A stretch of 64,000 bases of DNA from an uncultured Clostridium sp. (GTDB taxonomy: Bacteria; Bacillota; Clostridia; Clostridiales; Clostridiaceae): positions 1 through 64,000 of the forward strand of contig CAKVEW010000013.1 of NCBI GenBank assembly GCA_934746015.1. The letters run 5' to 3'. Below the pieces are notes generated by a model. That model was not told the DNA's origin. It was given only the letters and a program-made list of their open reading frames with translations, and searched no databases. Position numbers and translations under genes: made by a program. Within the stretch, counting starts at the first letter, position 1; each line of letters starts with the position of its first letter. Shown in pieces: positions 19,224 to 27,217 of the stretch.

Positions 19224-19469
19224 TATACCTCATCCCCTTTTATGAATTTATTTTTATTGTTCTTTAAAGTAACACTACATAAATAATACAATTATAGTAG
19301 CAATTAATTATATTTTTATGCTTTATTTACCTTTAATTTACATTATTTTTATAGACTATTTTATATTTAAGGAATAAAATGCAAGCATAAGGAATGAACT
19401 GTACATTTCTAAAGTAATATAAAAGGTCTTTGTAAATTAAAAAGGGGTTATTTAAATAATTACAAATTA
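19224..19469 (-). promoter_or_regulatory. Adhesin upstream region with 20-bp-spaced direct repeats
   Basis: This gene-free stretch contains the adhesin ribosome site (GGGGATGAGG), TATAAT-like boxes, and a direct repeat TAAGGAATAAA (19368) / TAAGGAATGAA (19388) with start-to-start spacing of 20 bp. LytTR regulators bind imperfect direct repeats about two helical turns apart, and a LytTR gene lies just upstream, so this is a candidate target. The consensus itself does not match a known LytTR box closely. Confidence 0.4.
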
Positions 19470-19500
19470 AAATGAGATTGCCTACTAAGCAATCTCATTT
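19470..19500 (-). terminator. Terminator of the two-component operon
   Basis: A perfect 12-bp stem AAATGAGATTGC/GCAATCTCATTT with a 7-base loop, followed by T-rich sequence, lies past the kinase stop. Confidence 0.8.
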
Positions 19501-19519
19501 CAAATATATCATCAATTAT

Positions 19520-20815
19520 TTAATTATTAGTCTCATTATTCAAAATAAAACTTGAATGAAAAATTTTATCATTTGCCTCAAAAGTACAGTATCCATTATA
19601 CTTTTTACAAATTGATTTCATGGATATTATTCCTATTCCAGAATCCTCTGTATTCTTTTTTGAGATTATCTTCCCATTTTTTCTTATTACAACACCATCA
19701 TAACTATTATCTACTATCACAGTAAGTTGATTATTATCATTTTCTGAATAAATAGCTATAAACTTATCATCTTTCGCATTTTTACTTGCTGTTAGTGCAT
19801 TTTCTAGTACATTTCCTAATAGTGTGCATAAGTCAACATCGTGAATTTTTAAATTATTAAATGAACAATTTACTTCAAAGCGTATACCATTTTCCTTAGC
19901 ACATTCCATATAATGATAAAGGATTCCATCTGCTGCTGAATTTCCTGTATAAGGTATTCCAGAATCTATTTTATATGTAGTTTTAAACTCTTCTAAATAA
20001 TTACTCAACGCATCATAATCTTCTCTTTCAACAAACCAACTTATTGTAGACATATGATACTTTAAATCATGCCTTGCTTTCCTTACCTTTTCTACATTCT
20101 CAGCCAATGCCTTATAGTAGTGTTTCTGCATCTGAAGCTGTTCTAATATCTTCTCCATTTTTATAATTTCACTATAATCATAAGAAATGCTTCTATAAAT
20201 TACTAAAGTAGCTACAGCAATAGAAAGTCTTCCTAAAAGTTCTCTTAGGTTACTAACATATTCATTTGAAAATGATATAAGTGTAATAGGTAGAAAAATA
20301 GTAATAGTTAAAATCCATATATTTTTCCAGTAATTCTTTCTTTTATGAATTAAAAAAGGGAATATTATATTAATTATTATTTTCTTAATTGGAATAAATA
20401 ATATCAAAAATAATAAAATTAGAATCAAATTATCTAAAATAATCTGCATATAAAAATCTTCTATTGGAAGAAGCTGCTGTATATATACTGAAAATGATTC
20501 AAGTACTAGAGTTATAGTTTCTACTAGCCCAAAGATAAATAAGTTCTCAAATACCATATTACTAACAACAATACTGTTAACTATTAATATAAATATACTA
20601 AAGCTTAATAAATTAAATCTATAGAATAATATATCTGTACCTATAGTTAGCTCAAATGTTAAATATATAATAAAGTTAATTACTAGTAGCCCAGTATACG
20701 CTATAAAAAGTTTTTTCTTTTGGCTGTTACTAATATTATTTGAAAATGGTATATAAAGAAGCATCATACTTGGTATATTAGCTAATATACAAAAAAAGCA
20801 CATTATTACTTTCAT
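19520..20815 (-). CDS. AgrC/VirS-type sensor histidine kinase
   Basis: A 431-residue kinase with about six N-terminal membrane helices (residues 1-210), a phospho-acceptor His in KARHDLKYH (about 249) and a GHKL ATPase domain (NVLENALTAS, GIGIISMKSICKKYNG). This HPK10 layout is that of peptide-sensing kinases such as AgrC and VirS. It follows the LytTR response regulator with a one-base gap, so they form a coupled pair. No autoinducing-peptide gene (agrD/agrB) was seen, so its signal is unknown. Confidence 0.88.
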   Translation of the reverse strand: MKVIMCFFCILANIPSMMLLYIPFSNNISNSQKKKLFIAYTGLLVINFIIYLTFELTIGTDILFYRFNLLSFSIFILIVNSIVVSNMVFENLFIFGLVETITLVLESFSVYIQQLLPIEDFYMQIILDNLILILLFLILFIPIKKIIINIIFPFLIHKRKNYWKNIWILTITIFLPITLISFSNEYVSNLRELLGRLSIAVATLVIYRSISYDYSEIIKMEKILEQLQMQKHYYKALAENVEKVRKARHDLKYHMSTISWFVEREDYDALSNYLEEFKTTYKIDSGIPYTGNSAADGILYHYMECAKENGIRFEVNCSFNNLKIHDVDLCTLLGNVLENALTASKNAKDDKFIAIYSENDNNQLTVIVDNSYDGVVIRKNGKIISKKNTEDSGIGIISMKSICKKYNGYCTFEANDKIFHSSFILNNETNN

Positions 20816-20816
20816 T

Positions 20817-21554
20817 TTATTTTATAACCATCCTATCCTTCATTTTCTTCCATTTATAATCACAAAAAGCTTTTTTTATATTTCCCCGTTCATTCCTACT
20901 TATTGGTATTTTAGTACCATCTGACATTAATAAAAATTTAGTTGGAATATTTACAATTTCTCGAACAGCAACTATTGCATAACGAATAGGTCTTATAAAA
21001 TCTGGTTTTTCTAATATTTCAAGCATTCTAGAAAAGCTTGTAGATGATTCTATAACCCCTTTTTTTGTATGGATTATACTTTTTTTCCCTAAAGATTCTA
21101 CATATATAATGTCAGACAAGGCTATATATGTTTCCATTCTACCAACCTTTATTGTTATAAATCGTATTGAATAGTATTCGTATAAGAAATTATCCATTAA
21201 TAAAAATAATTTTTTCTTATCAATTGGTTTTAACATATAATAAAGTGCTGATACTTCATAAGACTCTGCTGCAAATTCATCACTACTGGTAGTAAAAACT
21301 ATATTTCTATTGTTATTGCTATCCTTTAGTTTTTTTGCTACTTCAATACCATTAATATTATCCATATATATATCTAAAAATATAATTGCATATTCTTCTA
21401 AATCTTTTTTTAATAGCTCCTCACCAGACTGAAACTCATCAATACTTGCATAAATATTATTCTTATCTATATATTCATATATAAGTTTAGCCAAATACTC
21501 TCTATCAATTTTTGAATCTTCACATATTGCAAATTTTAATTTCTTATCCTCCAT
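20817..21554 (-). CDS. LytTR-family response regulator
   Basis: A 245-residue regulator with a receiver domain (1-120, phospho-acceptor Asp61 in IIFLDIYMD, acidic pocket ICEDS) and a LytTR DNA-binding domain (about 135-240). It belongs to the AgrA/VirR class, partner of the kinase immediately downstream. The ribosome site AAGGGG precedes ATG. The adhesin and sortase genes further downstream on the same strand are plausible targets, which is inference from position. Confidence 0.9.
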   Translation of the reverse strand: MEDKKLKFAICEDSKIDREYLAKLIYEYIDKNNIYASIDEFQSGEELLKKDLEEYAIIFLDIYMDNINGIEVAKKLKDSNNNRNIVFTTSSDEFAAESYEVSALYYMLKPIDKKKLFLLMDNFLYEYYSIRFITIKVGRMETYIALSDIIYVESLGKKSIIHTKKGVIESSTSFSRMLEILEKPDFIRPIRYAIVAVREIVNIPTKFLLMSDGTKIPISRNERGNIKKAFCDYKWKKMKDRMVIK

Positions 21555-21792
21555 AGATTTTTCCCCTTATCCCAAAACTACTTATAATGTTAAATAAAAA
21601 AATCAATATTTAAGCCTCTTTTTTCATCCTATTTTTAACGTATTATTCTAATTATTAAATATAAATTTATACTATATATAACATTTTTATTTTACCATAT
21701 TACACTTTTTCTTACATCTTTTTTGTCTTTTTTTGTTTTATATAATTTACCTTTATAATTGTATTTTCTCTATATATTTATCATTAAACAAA

Positions 21793-21825
21793 AAGAAAGC
21801 TATCATAAATAATGACAGCTTTCTT
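21793..21825 (-). terminator. Terminator after the DUF1653 gene
   Basis: Stem AAGAAAGCT/AGCTTTCTT with a further inner TCAT/ATGA pairing, followed by TTTCTTTTTGTTT on the minus strand. Confidence 0.8.
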
Positions 21826-21829
21826 CTTA

Positions 21830-22165
21830 TTAGTTAAATAACTCAAATCTATATTTTTGTTCTACATCTGGATATTTATTTCTATCTACTTCACTTAAAA
21901 ACATATCTATGGGTCTAGCATAAATGCCTTTATCATCATAGAGAGCTTTATATAAAACTAAACTTTCTTCAATGCCATTATCATGATAATATAAATCTCC
22001 TATCTTATAGATATTTATTAACTTATTCAATTCTGTATGATAGCCTTGTAGTAATATTTTATCATCATTAATAACTTCATCTTTAATACTTTTACTTACA
22101 GCCATTACAGCATAATAATTATTTTTAAAATGTTTATAAATTGCAGGATATTTTATACTTCTCAT
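21830..22165 (-). CDS. DUF1653 domain protein
   Basis: A 111-residue protein ending in the family pattern LVLYKALY...YARPIDMFLSEVDR...QKYRFE. DUF1653 proteins are small cytoplasmic proteins of unknown function. The start is set at ATG 22165, which has AGGTGA six bases upstream; a GTG nine bases earlier lies inside that site. It directly follows namA, probably in the same transcript. Confidence 0.8.
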   Translation of the reverse strand: MRSIKYPAIYKHFKNNYYAVMAVSKSIKDEVINDDKILLQGYHTELNKLINIYKIGDLYYHDNGIEESLVLYKALYDDKGIYARPIDMFLSEVDRNKYPDVEQKYRFELFN

Positions 22166-22174
22166 TAATATCAC

Positions 22175-23218
22175 CTATTCCTCTTGAATATTTCTAGTGA
22201 AAGCTCTTGTATATTGTTTTGGAACTTGTGTCTTCTTTTTTAGTTTAATGGCAGCTTCAAATGTCCAATAAGGATTTCTTAGCATTGCTCTTCCTATAGC
22301 TACTAAATCAGCATCTTCATTTCCTATTACTGCATTTGCAAGTTCTGGTTCACCTAATTTACCTACAGCAATTACATCAATACCTAGATTTTCTTTTATA
22401 GCCCTAGCAAAGGGTACTTGATAACCTGCATGGGTTCCTGGACTACCATTTGATCCAATTGGACCTTCTCCACCAGAGCTTATATGTAATATATCCACCC
22501 CAGCTTCTTTATAGGCCTTAGCAAGCTTAGTTGCAGTTTCTATTCCATATCCACCATCTACATACTCAACAGCAGAAATTCTCATAATTAAAGGCATATC
22601 TTCAGGCATCTCACTTTTAGCAGCTTTTATTATATCTACTCCAAACTTAGTTAAATCTTTTCCATATTCATCATTTCTCTTATTGGTTAGAGGTGAATGA
22701 AATTGATGTATTAAATAGCCATGAGCTCCATGAATTTCTATAGCATCAAATCCAGCTTTTAAAGCACGTCTAATAGCCATTCTAAACTTTTCAACCATTT
22801 CCTTTACTTCTTCAGTACTTAACTCTCTTGGAATCTTATAATTTGAATCAAATGCTATTGCTGAAGGTGCAACTGGAACTTTCGCATCTTCTGCTTTTCT
22901 ACCAGCATGGGCAATTTGTATAGCTACCTTTGCTCCATATTTATGACATTCATCAACAATTCTCTTTAAAGGCTCTATTTGTTCATCACACCATAATCCT
23001 AAATCATAATCACTAATACGTCCATCAGGTTCAACATCTGTCATTTCTACTATAATTAAGCCTGCTCCTCCTACTGCTCTACTTACATAATGAACGAAAT
23101 GCCAATCTGTAGCTATTCCATCCTTCTTATATACTGAGTATTGACACATTGGTGGTAAAACTATTCTATTTTTTAATTTAAGTCCCTTCTTTTCATAAGG
23201 TGTAAATAAATTTTTCAT
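22175..23218 (-). CDS. namA: NADPH dehydrogenase, old yellow enzyme family (YqjM-like)
   Basis: A 347-residue FMN-dependent ene-reductase with a TIM barrel. Family marks are Cys25 in PPMCQYS, which tunes the flavin in YqjM, the substrate-binding pair of His in IEIHGAHGYL (about 160 and 163), and the C-terminal GRAMLRNPYW. It would reduce activated alkenes, nitro compounds or quinones with NADPH and is often linked to stress. ATG follows AAAGGTG. It forms a small operon with the DUF1653 gene. Confidence 0.9.
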   Translation of the reverse strand: MKNLFTPYEKKGLKLKNRIVLPPMCQYSVYKKDGIATDWHFVHYVSRAVGGAGLIIVEMTDVEPDGRISDYDLGLWCDEQIEPLKRIVDECHKYGAKVAIQIAHAGRKAEDAKVPVAPSAIAFDSNYKIPRELSTEEVKEMVEKFRMAIRRALKAGFDAIEIHGAHGYLIHQFHSPLTNKRNDEYGKDLTKFGVDIIKAAKSEMPEDMPLIMRISAVEYVDGGYGIETATKLAKAYKEAGVDILHISSGGEGPIGSNGSPGTHAGYQVPFARAIKENLGIDVIAVGKLGEPELANAVIGNEDADLVAIGRAMLRNPYWTFEAAIKLKKKTQVPKQYTRAFTRNIQEE

Positions 23219-23405
23219 AAAAAATCACCTTTCTTATATTATTCTTTAACTTTAGTATAATTATCCCAACTTTATAATTCAAGCAATAAATATTTATTAA
23301 TAATGCTCTTTAAAATAATCAGGATAAATTATTTTAATAGCAAAATATATATTTGACATAAAACTTGTCTTTGCCTTATCATATATATTAGTAGTTAATT
23401 ATTTT

Positions 23406-23443
23406 GTCAGGTAGATATTTTACATACTGCTTTTCTACCTGAC
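23406..23443. other. Unassigned inverted repeat in a 312-bp gene-free gap
   Basis: Perfect 10-bp arms GTCAGGTAGA and TCTACCTGAC enclose an 18-base loop. There is no T-run on either side, so it is not an obvious terminator. The gap 23219-23530 otherwise shows only AT-rich sequence and the terminator at 23486. Confidence 0.4.
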
Positions 23444-23485
23444 CTCTCTAAAAATTAAAATTATAAAAATATAATTAATATAAAA

Positions 23486-23514
23486 TAGGATTAGCTAATA
23501 AAAACTAATCCTTA
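23486..23514 (-). terminator. Terminator of the small membrane protein gene
   Basis: Stem AGGATTAG/CTAATCCT is followed by ATTTTATATT on the minus strand, just past the stop at 23531. Confidence 0.65.
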
Positions 23515-23530
23515 AATTTTAAAATTATAT

Positions 23531-23812
23531 TTAATTTTTGCCTTGTCCTAATTTAACTAATAAGTCATGGATAAAATTAGATCCCCTAGATATTAAAATA
23601 GAAGTTAATACTATTCCTAAATAAGGTATTGTACTATTTATTTCAAGTAAGCTTAATATATCTAGTCTAACACCAAAACAAATTACTAAGGATGCAATTA
23701 AAGCTCCTATCCTATCTATAGATACTTTACCTTGTTGCCAAATCATTTTTAATGTTTCCCACACACTTTCAGCTATTAATGCAACTATTAATATAATAAA
23801 CAAATTTTCCAT
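23531..23812 (-). CDS. Small membrane protein, unknown function
   Basis: A 93-residue protein with about three hydrophobic helices (3-20, 33-50, 62-80) and a short basic tail ending KLGQGKN. A similar build occurs in small holin-like proteins, but it lies outside the prophage and has its own terminator, so a phage role is not supported. Function is not recognised. Confidence 0.6.
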   Translation of the reverse strand: MENLFIILIVALIAESVWETLKMIWQQGKVSIDRIGALIASLVICFGVRLDILSLLEINSTIPYLGIVLTSILISRGSNFIHDLLVKLGQGKN

Positions 23813-23949
23813 AATACTATTCCTTCCTAATTTAACTATGATTTGTGAAATATTAATTTATTCCTATATACATCATATTTACGGAATAGAATATTTGTAA
23901 CTCTTATTCGCACAATAAATTTTCATTTTATTTTTCATTTTATAATTAA

Positions 23950-23973
23950 AAGAACCCTATTTCTAGAGTTCTT
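23950..23973 (-). terminator. Terminator of the 30-residue membrane protein gene
   Basis: Stem AAGAAC(T)CTA/TAG(G)GTTCTT with loop GAAA, followed by TTTAATT on the minus strand. Its presence supports the small gene at 24015. Confidence 0.6.
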
Positions 23974-24014
23974 AGGCTATACCTTATATTTTCTTTAATC
24001 TCTACCAATCTAAA

Positions 24015-24107
24015 TTATATTTCCTTTTCTTTTTTACTGGCTCCCTTAAAAAACACTAAAATTAGTGCTATTCCAATTAACCATGCTGTCAGTATAACAA
24101 TTAACAT
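24015..24107 (-). CDS. 30-residue single-pass membrane protein
   Basis: ATG at 24107 with GAGGTG at the right distance opens a 30-residue frame: hydrophobic helix (residues 2-20) followed by FKGASKKEKEI. A terminator hairpin lies about 40 bases past the stop. Ribosome site, topology and terminator make it a likely real micro-protein. Function is unknown. Confidence 0.55.
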   Translation of the reverse strand: MLIVILTAWLIGIALILVFFKGASKKEKEI

Positions 24108-24202
24108 TATTATCACCTCTATTTTTTAATGCTATTATTATTCCTCATTAAAAAGAAAAAATACTTTATTTTCCCTTTATAATTTATATTATGATAAAAA
24201 GA

Positions 24203-24230
24203 AAAACACTAGGCGTTAACCTAGTGTTTT
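24203..24230 (-). terminator. Original rnpB terminator, displaced by the prophage
   Basis: An 11-bp stem AAAACACTAGG/CCTAGTGTTTT with a 6-base loop sits seven bases beyond the left copy of the rnpB 3' end. In an uninfected genome it would end the rnpB transcript. It is now about 37.6 kb from the functional gene. Confidence 0.8.
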
Positions 24231-24236
24231 TCATGT

Positions 24237-24265
24237 ACGAGACAAGCCATAAGCGGAGTTCTGTA
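24237..24265. other. Left attachment site: displaced 3' end of rnpB
   Basis: ACGAGACAAGCCATAAGCGG continuing to 24265 matches 61834-61862 over 29 bases with one mismatch (C at 24243, T at 61840). The last 22 bases are identical. The sequence is the 3' end of RNase P RNA. With the integrase next to the other copy, this defines the prophage ends. Confidence 0.9.
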
Positions 24266-24598
24266 ATCCATTTTTAGTATATTTAAATCTATTTTTATAA
24301 ATTTTAAACTATTATAAATAACCAAAACTCAACACTCATAATAATGTCCTATAATTAACTATATTTTGCTATTAGCTTGTACATTTTCTTTAATAAGGGA
24401 ATTTTAAGGGAAAAGGGAAAGTTTTAAATTACTTTTCCTTTTTTCTTATTATAAATACAATATTAAAATATAGTAGAAATAATCCATCCTTGATATTATA
24501 ATTAAACTAGTCAGTATATTAATGTAAGAATTTTATCGGTGGCTCAATACCATAATTCTATTTTTATACTGGCTATCTTTATATCTAAAATCATATAT
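24266..24598. other. Gene-free left end of the prophage
   Basis: 333 bp without a supported gene. It holds purine-rich AAGGGAATTTTAAGGG-type sequence resembling the stretch after the integrase (61778-61795), and a plus-strand hairpin GGGAAAG/CTTTTCC with a T-run near 24415-24448. It may include integrase arm-binding sites, which is inference. Confidence 0.35.
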
Positions 24599-24799
24599 TC
24601 ACCTTCCTTGCTTAATAAAACTATCTATTTCTTTCATAGCAAGAGTTCTAAAGAATTCACTTGTTGTTGTTCTCTTAAGATCACAATACTTTTTAATTAA
24701 AATCTTTTCCTTTTTATTAACTCTAAACTCAATCCTATCATCTAAAATAATTTCTTTCTTTCCAAATATAGAATTAAGCAACTCTATTATCTTATTCAC
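24599..24799 (-). CDS. Ribbon-helix-helix DNA-binding protein
   Basis: A protein of about 66 residues with an RHH-like core: beta strand RIEFRVNKKEK, helix ILIKKYCDLKR, and TTTSEFFRTLAMKEIDSFI. The start is set at GTG 24799, which has GGGGAG six bases upstream; a TTG at 24823 in the same frame lacks a site. A nested palindrome lies just upstream and is its likely operator. Such proteins regulate plasmid or phage genes; the target here is unknown. Confidence 0.6.
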   Translation of the reverse strand: MNKIIELLNSIFGKKEIILDDRIEFRVNKKEKILIKKYCDLKRTTTSEFFRTLAMKEIDSFIKQGR

Positions 24800-24853
24800 T
24801 CTACTCTCCCCCACTTCTTTCAACTCAAATTTTGATACTTTTTTAAAAGGCTT

Positions 24854-24880
24854 GTCCGTACATATCCGTACTGTACGGAC
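24854..24880. promoter_or_regulatory. Nested palindrome, candidate RHH operator
   Basis: GTCCGTACA (24854-24862) and TGTACGGAC (24872-24880) are perfect inverted copies, with a third TCCGTAC half-site between them. It lies between two small minus-strand genes. Confidence 0.5.
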
Positions 24881-24888
24881 TATAAACT

Positions 24889-25041
24889 CTACTTAATAAG
24901 CTTTGGTAGTGGTGTAATACCAAATAATATATCTTTTATAGTTGCTCCAGGATTACTATGTTCTAAAAGCTTTTTGTATAGTAATAAATCTTTTTCTTTA
25001 GTCTTAGAAAACTCTACAACTATTCTTAATCTTTCTGCCAT
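24889..25041 (-). CDS. 50-residue protein upstream of the RHH gene
   Basis: ATG at 25041 is preceded by AGGAGGTG. The product starts MAERLRIVVEFSKTKEKDL and ends ITPLPKLIK. The beta-strand then helix start fits a short ribbon-helix-helix-like or replication-copy-control protein, but it is not recognised. It is transcribed toward the RHH gene, with the palindrome between them. Confidence 0.6.
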   Translation of the reverse strand: MAERLRIVVEFSKTKEKDLLLYKKLLEHSNPGATIKDILFGITPLPKLIK

Positions 25042-25148
25042 CAATGACACCTCCTAAAATTGTTCTATGGTAACATTGTATTCAGATGATATTCATTGTA
25101 GAACATCTATATTTAAAATATAATAAAATATAGATAAATTAAAGTGAG

Positions 25149-25505
25149 GTGATTATTATAAAAGAAGATATTATTAAATTAGAAATAAATATTCCTAGTA
25201 ATGAAGTTAAAGACTTTATTATTGAAGTTGCTTCTATAATAAATAATCAGTCTAAAAAAGCTAATAATATTCAAAGCCAACCAATTATATTAAATAACAA
25301 AATAGATACCGAACTATTAACTGTTTCTGAAGTAGCTCGTAAATTAAAAGTTAATACCGATTATGTTTATAACCTTATAAAAAGTGGTAATTTACGAGCT
25401 TTAAAACTAGGCTCACTAAAAATAAGATCTACTGAATTAGATAGATTTCTTAAATATGCTGAGGGAAAAGACTTTAGTGATTTAAATAATATAACAGAGC
25501 TTTAA
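25149..25505 (+). CDS. Excisionase-like helix-turn-helix protein (HTH_17)
   Basis: A 118-residue protein whose C-terminal half is a MerR/excisionase-type HTH (LLTVSEVARKLKVN, YVYNLIKSG, ALKLGSLKI, ELDRF). It matches the early-region protein at 59015-59239 at about 40 of 63 positions. It is the only plus-strand gene at this prophage end and could act as excisionase or in control. The start is unclear: GTG 25149 overlaps the best ribosome site GAGGTG, so an unusual ATA/ATT start a few codons later is possible. Confidence 0.65.
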   Translation: MIIIKEDIIKLEINIPSNEVKDFIIEVASIINNQSKKANNIQSQPIILNNKIDTELLTVSEVARKLKVNTDYVYNLIKSGNLRALKLGSLKIRSTELDRFLKYAEGKDFSDLNNITEL

Positions 25506-25521
25506 AGTTTTTCATATTAAA

Positions 25522-25549
25522 AAAGAGCTAGTGATCACACTAACTCTTT
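25522..25549. terminator. Shared terminator of convergent genes
   Basis: AAAGAGCTAGTG and CACTAACTCTTT pair around ATCA with one mismatch and have A/T runs on both sides. It lies between the plus-strand HTH_17 gene and the minus-strand LexA-like gene and overlaps the latter's stop. Confidence 0.65.
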
Positions 25550-25747
25550 TACTACTCTCATGCTCCTTAGAGAACCATTTATCATTTGAATATATCCCTC
25601 ATTCTGCAATACTTTTATATGCCTATGTACAGTAGCTGAAGATTTTAATCCAGCAATATCACATATTTCTCTTACTGTAGGAGAAATTCCTTCCTTATTT
25701 ATATATTCATTAATCATATTCAATATTTCATGTTGTCTTTCTGTCAT
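25535..25747 (-). CDS. LexA-type winged helix without peptidase domain
   Basis: A 70-residue protein equal to the LexA DNA-binding domain (TERQHEILNMINEYINKEGISPTVREICDIAGLKSSATVHRHIKVLQNEGYI), ending soon after. The LexA latch and Ser-Lys peptidase are absent, so it cannot self-cleave. It could compete with host LexA or regulate phage genes. ATG 25747 follows AAAGGGTGGG. Confidence 0.75.
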   Translation of the reverse strand: MTERQHEILNMINEYINKEGISPTVREICDIAGLKSSATVHRHIKVLQNEGYIQMINGSLRSMRVVKELV

Positions 25748-25767
25748 AATTCCCACCCTTTGTTAAT

Positions 25768-26025
25768 TTAAATTTTAAATAGAATCCATTTATAAGACTT
25801 ACTATCATATTTCACTTCAAAAATTTTTTCCACACCATTAATACAGCTGCTGCAAGTAAACTTCTCCATAATAGAGCCTGCTAGTCTTTCTTGTTCTGCC
25901 TTTAATATCATATCTACTTTAATAACTTTATCCCAATCTTCTTCTAATTTAAATCTAATAGGATTTATAGATCCATCTTTATTAAACCATGCTATCATTT
26001 GTATTGGTTTCGCTACAACTTTCAA
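25768..26025 (-). CDS. Phage protein with CxxC pair, unknown function
   Basis: An 85-residue protein (KVVAKPIQMIAWFNKDGSINPIRF...CSSCINGVEKIFEVKYD). The start is set at TTG 26025, with GAGGAGTG just upstream. The single CSSC pair could bind metal or reflect a beta-rich fold. It sits immediately before the LexA-like gene on the same strand and is probably co-transcribed. Function is not recognised. Confidence 0.55.
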   Translation of the reverse strand: MKVVAKPIQMIAWFNKDGSINPIRFKLEEDWDKVIKVDMILKAEQERLAGSIMEKFTCSSCINGVEKIFEVKYDSKSYKWILFKI

Positions 26026-26125
26026 GAATATCACTCCTCTGGTAATTCTTAATAAAATTATAGCGAACAAACGTTCTTTTGTAAAGTATAAAAATACCTA
26101 GAAATAACTCTAGGCACTTTTCAAA

Positions 26126-27217
26126 CTAATTATTACAATTTTTTATAACAAACTTAGGTATCTTATCAACAAATATATTGTATGGTAGATATTCATCATA
26201 TCTCAATCTACCTATTATAATACAAGGATGTATATCTAGCATTTCTGCAAACTTTTCAATTTCTATATAACTACTATACATACCTTTATTTATGAAATCC
26301 CTATATCTTTCTTCTGGTATCAAAATTTCTTTTGCTAATAAATCTACTTTTCTTTCTTCTTCATCACTACAATTTATATATGAAAATTCTTCACTTTCAT
26401 CAATTACAATATGACCTAACTCGTGAAATAAAGTGAACCAAAATGTATCTGCATATTTTCGCCTTACGCTAAGTTGAATTATTAGTTTATTCTTTTTATT
26501 ATTTAAAAACGTTACCCCATGAATTCCAGTTCCTTTTATATGGTTAGCTACAACTAGTGCTATACCACAACTTGCAAGCAATTCTACCAACTCAGTATAA
26601 AACACCGAAGCATCATATCTAGTTAATGACCTTATTTTACTTAGAGAGTTTATAAGTTTTTTTCTGTTAAACTTTTCTGTTTCTATTTCCTTAGATTGTA
26701 TTTCTGCGATTCTTATCCATGCAGCTAATGATAATTCATTTTCATTTGATATATTTGCTTTTCTAAATGCACAATTAACTTTTGGTATATAATTCAAATC
26801 ACTTACACCAAAAAAGCTTCTTAAATTCTTAATTTTTTCATCAATCTTTCTAGTAGTCTCTACATAACCCTGTTTAGCTAATTCTGAGTAAGGTATATCT
26901 TTTACTATTTCTTCTTCATTTTCATTAATTACTATTGGATTCATTTTTTTTAAAGCACATCTATACTCATTTTCTAAATTTAGCCAAAAGAATGAATCAA
27001 TCCCCAATACATACTCTAATTTTTGAGCAAATTCTCTTGATATTTCTGACTTACCTTTAATTATAAAACTTAAATGTTTTGTACTTACACCTAATCTTTC
27101 TGCAAGTTCCTTCTGAGACATATCTAATTCATCAATAATTTCTTTTAATGTTTCACCTGGTGGAATTGGAATTGGAGATACATACTCTCTTGGTATAATT
27201 TTTTCATTATTACTCAT
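26126..27217 (-). CDS. HigA-type antitoxin fused to an ImmA/IrrE metallopeptidase
   Basis: A 363-residue protein. The N-terminal HigA/XRE helix-turn-helix (about 15-75; SQKELAERLGVSTKHLSFIIKGKSEIS) is followed by an IrrE-type zinc peptidase domain with HELGH (about 255-259) and a downstream acidic segment. Its start overlaps the end of the HigB-like gene by 8 bases, giving the higBA order (toxin first). Family members of this fused form act as antitoxin and repressor; whether the peptidase is active here is unknown. Confidence 0.85.
   Translation of the reverse strand: MSNNEKIIPREYVSPIPIPPGETLKEIIDELDMSQKELAERLGVSTKHLSFIIKGKSEISREFAQKLEYVLGIDSFFWLNLENEYRCALKKMNPIVINENEEEIVKDIPYSELAKQGYVETTRKIDEKIKNLRSFFGVSDLNYIPKVNCAFRKANISNENELSLAAWIRIAEIQSKEIETEKFNRKKLINSLSKIRSLTRYDASVFYTELVELLASCGIALVVANHIKGTGIHGVTFLNNKKNKLIIQLSVRRKYADTFWFTLFHELGHIVIDESEEFSYINCSDEEERKVDLLAKEILIPEERYRDFINKGMYSSYIEIEKFAEMLDIHPCIIIGRLRYDEYLPYNIFVDKIPKFVIKNCNN

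Noticed and set aside
18439..19245. Plus-strand open frames across the start of the adhesin gene
   Set aside because: They lie opposite a clear coding gene, have no ribosome sites and encode Ser/Leu-rich antisense-type peptides.
19520..21554. Full agr-type quorum locus
   Set aside because: Only the kinase and regulator are present. No AgrB-like protease or short peptide precursor was found nearby.
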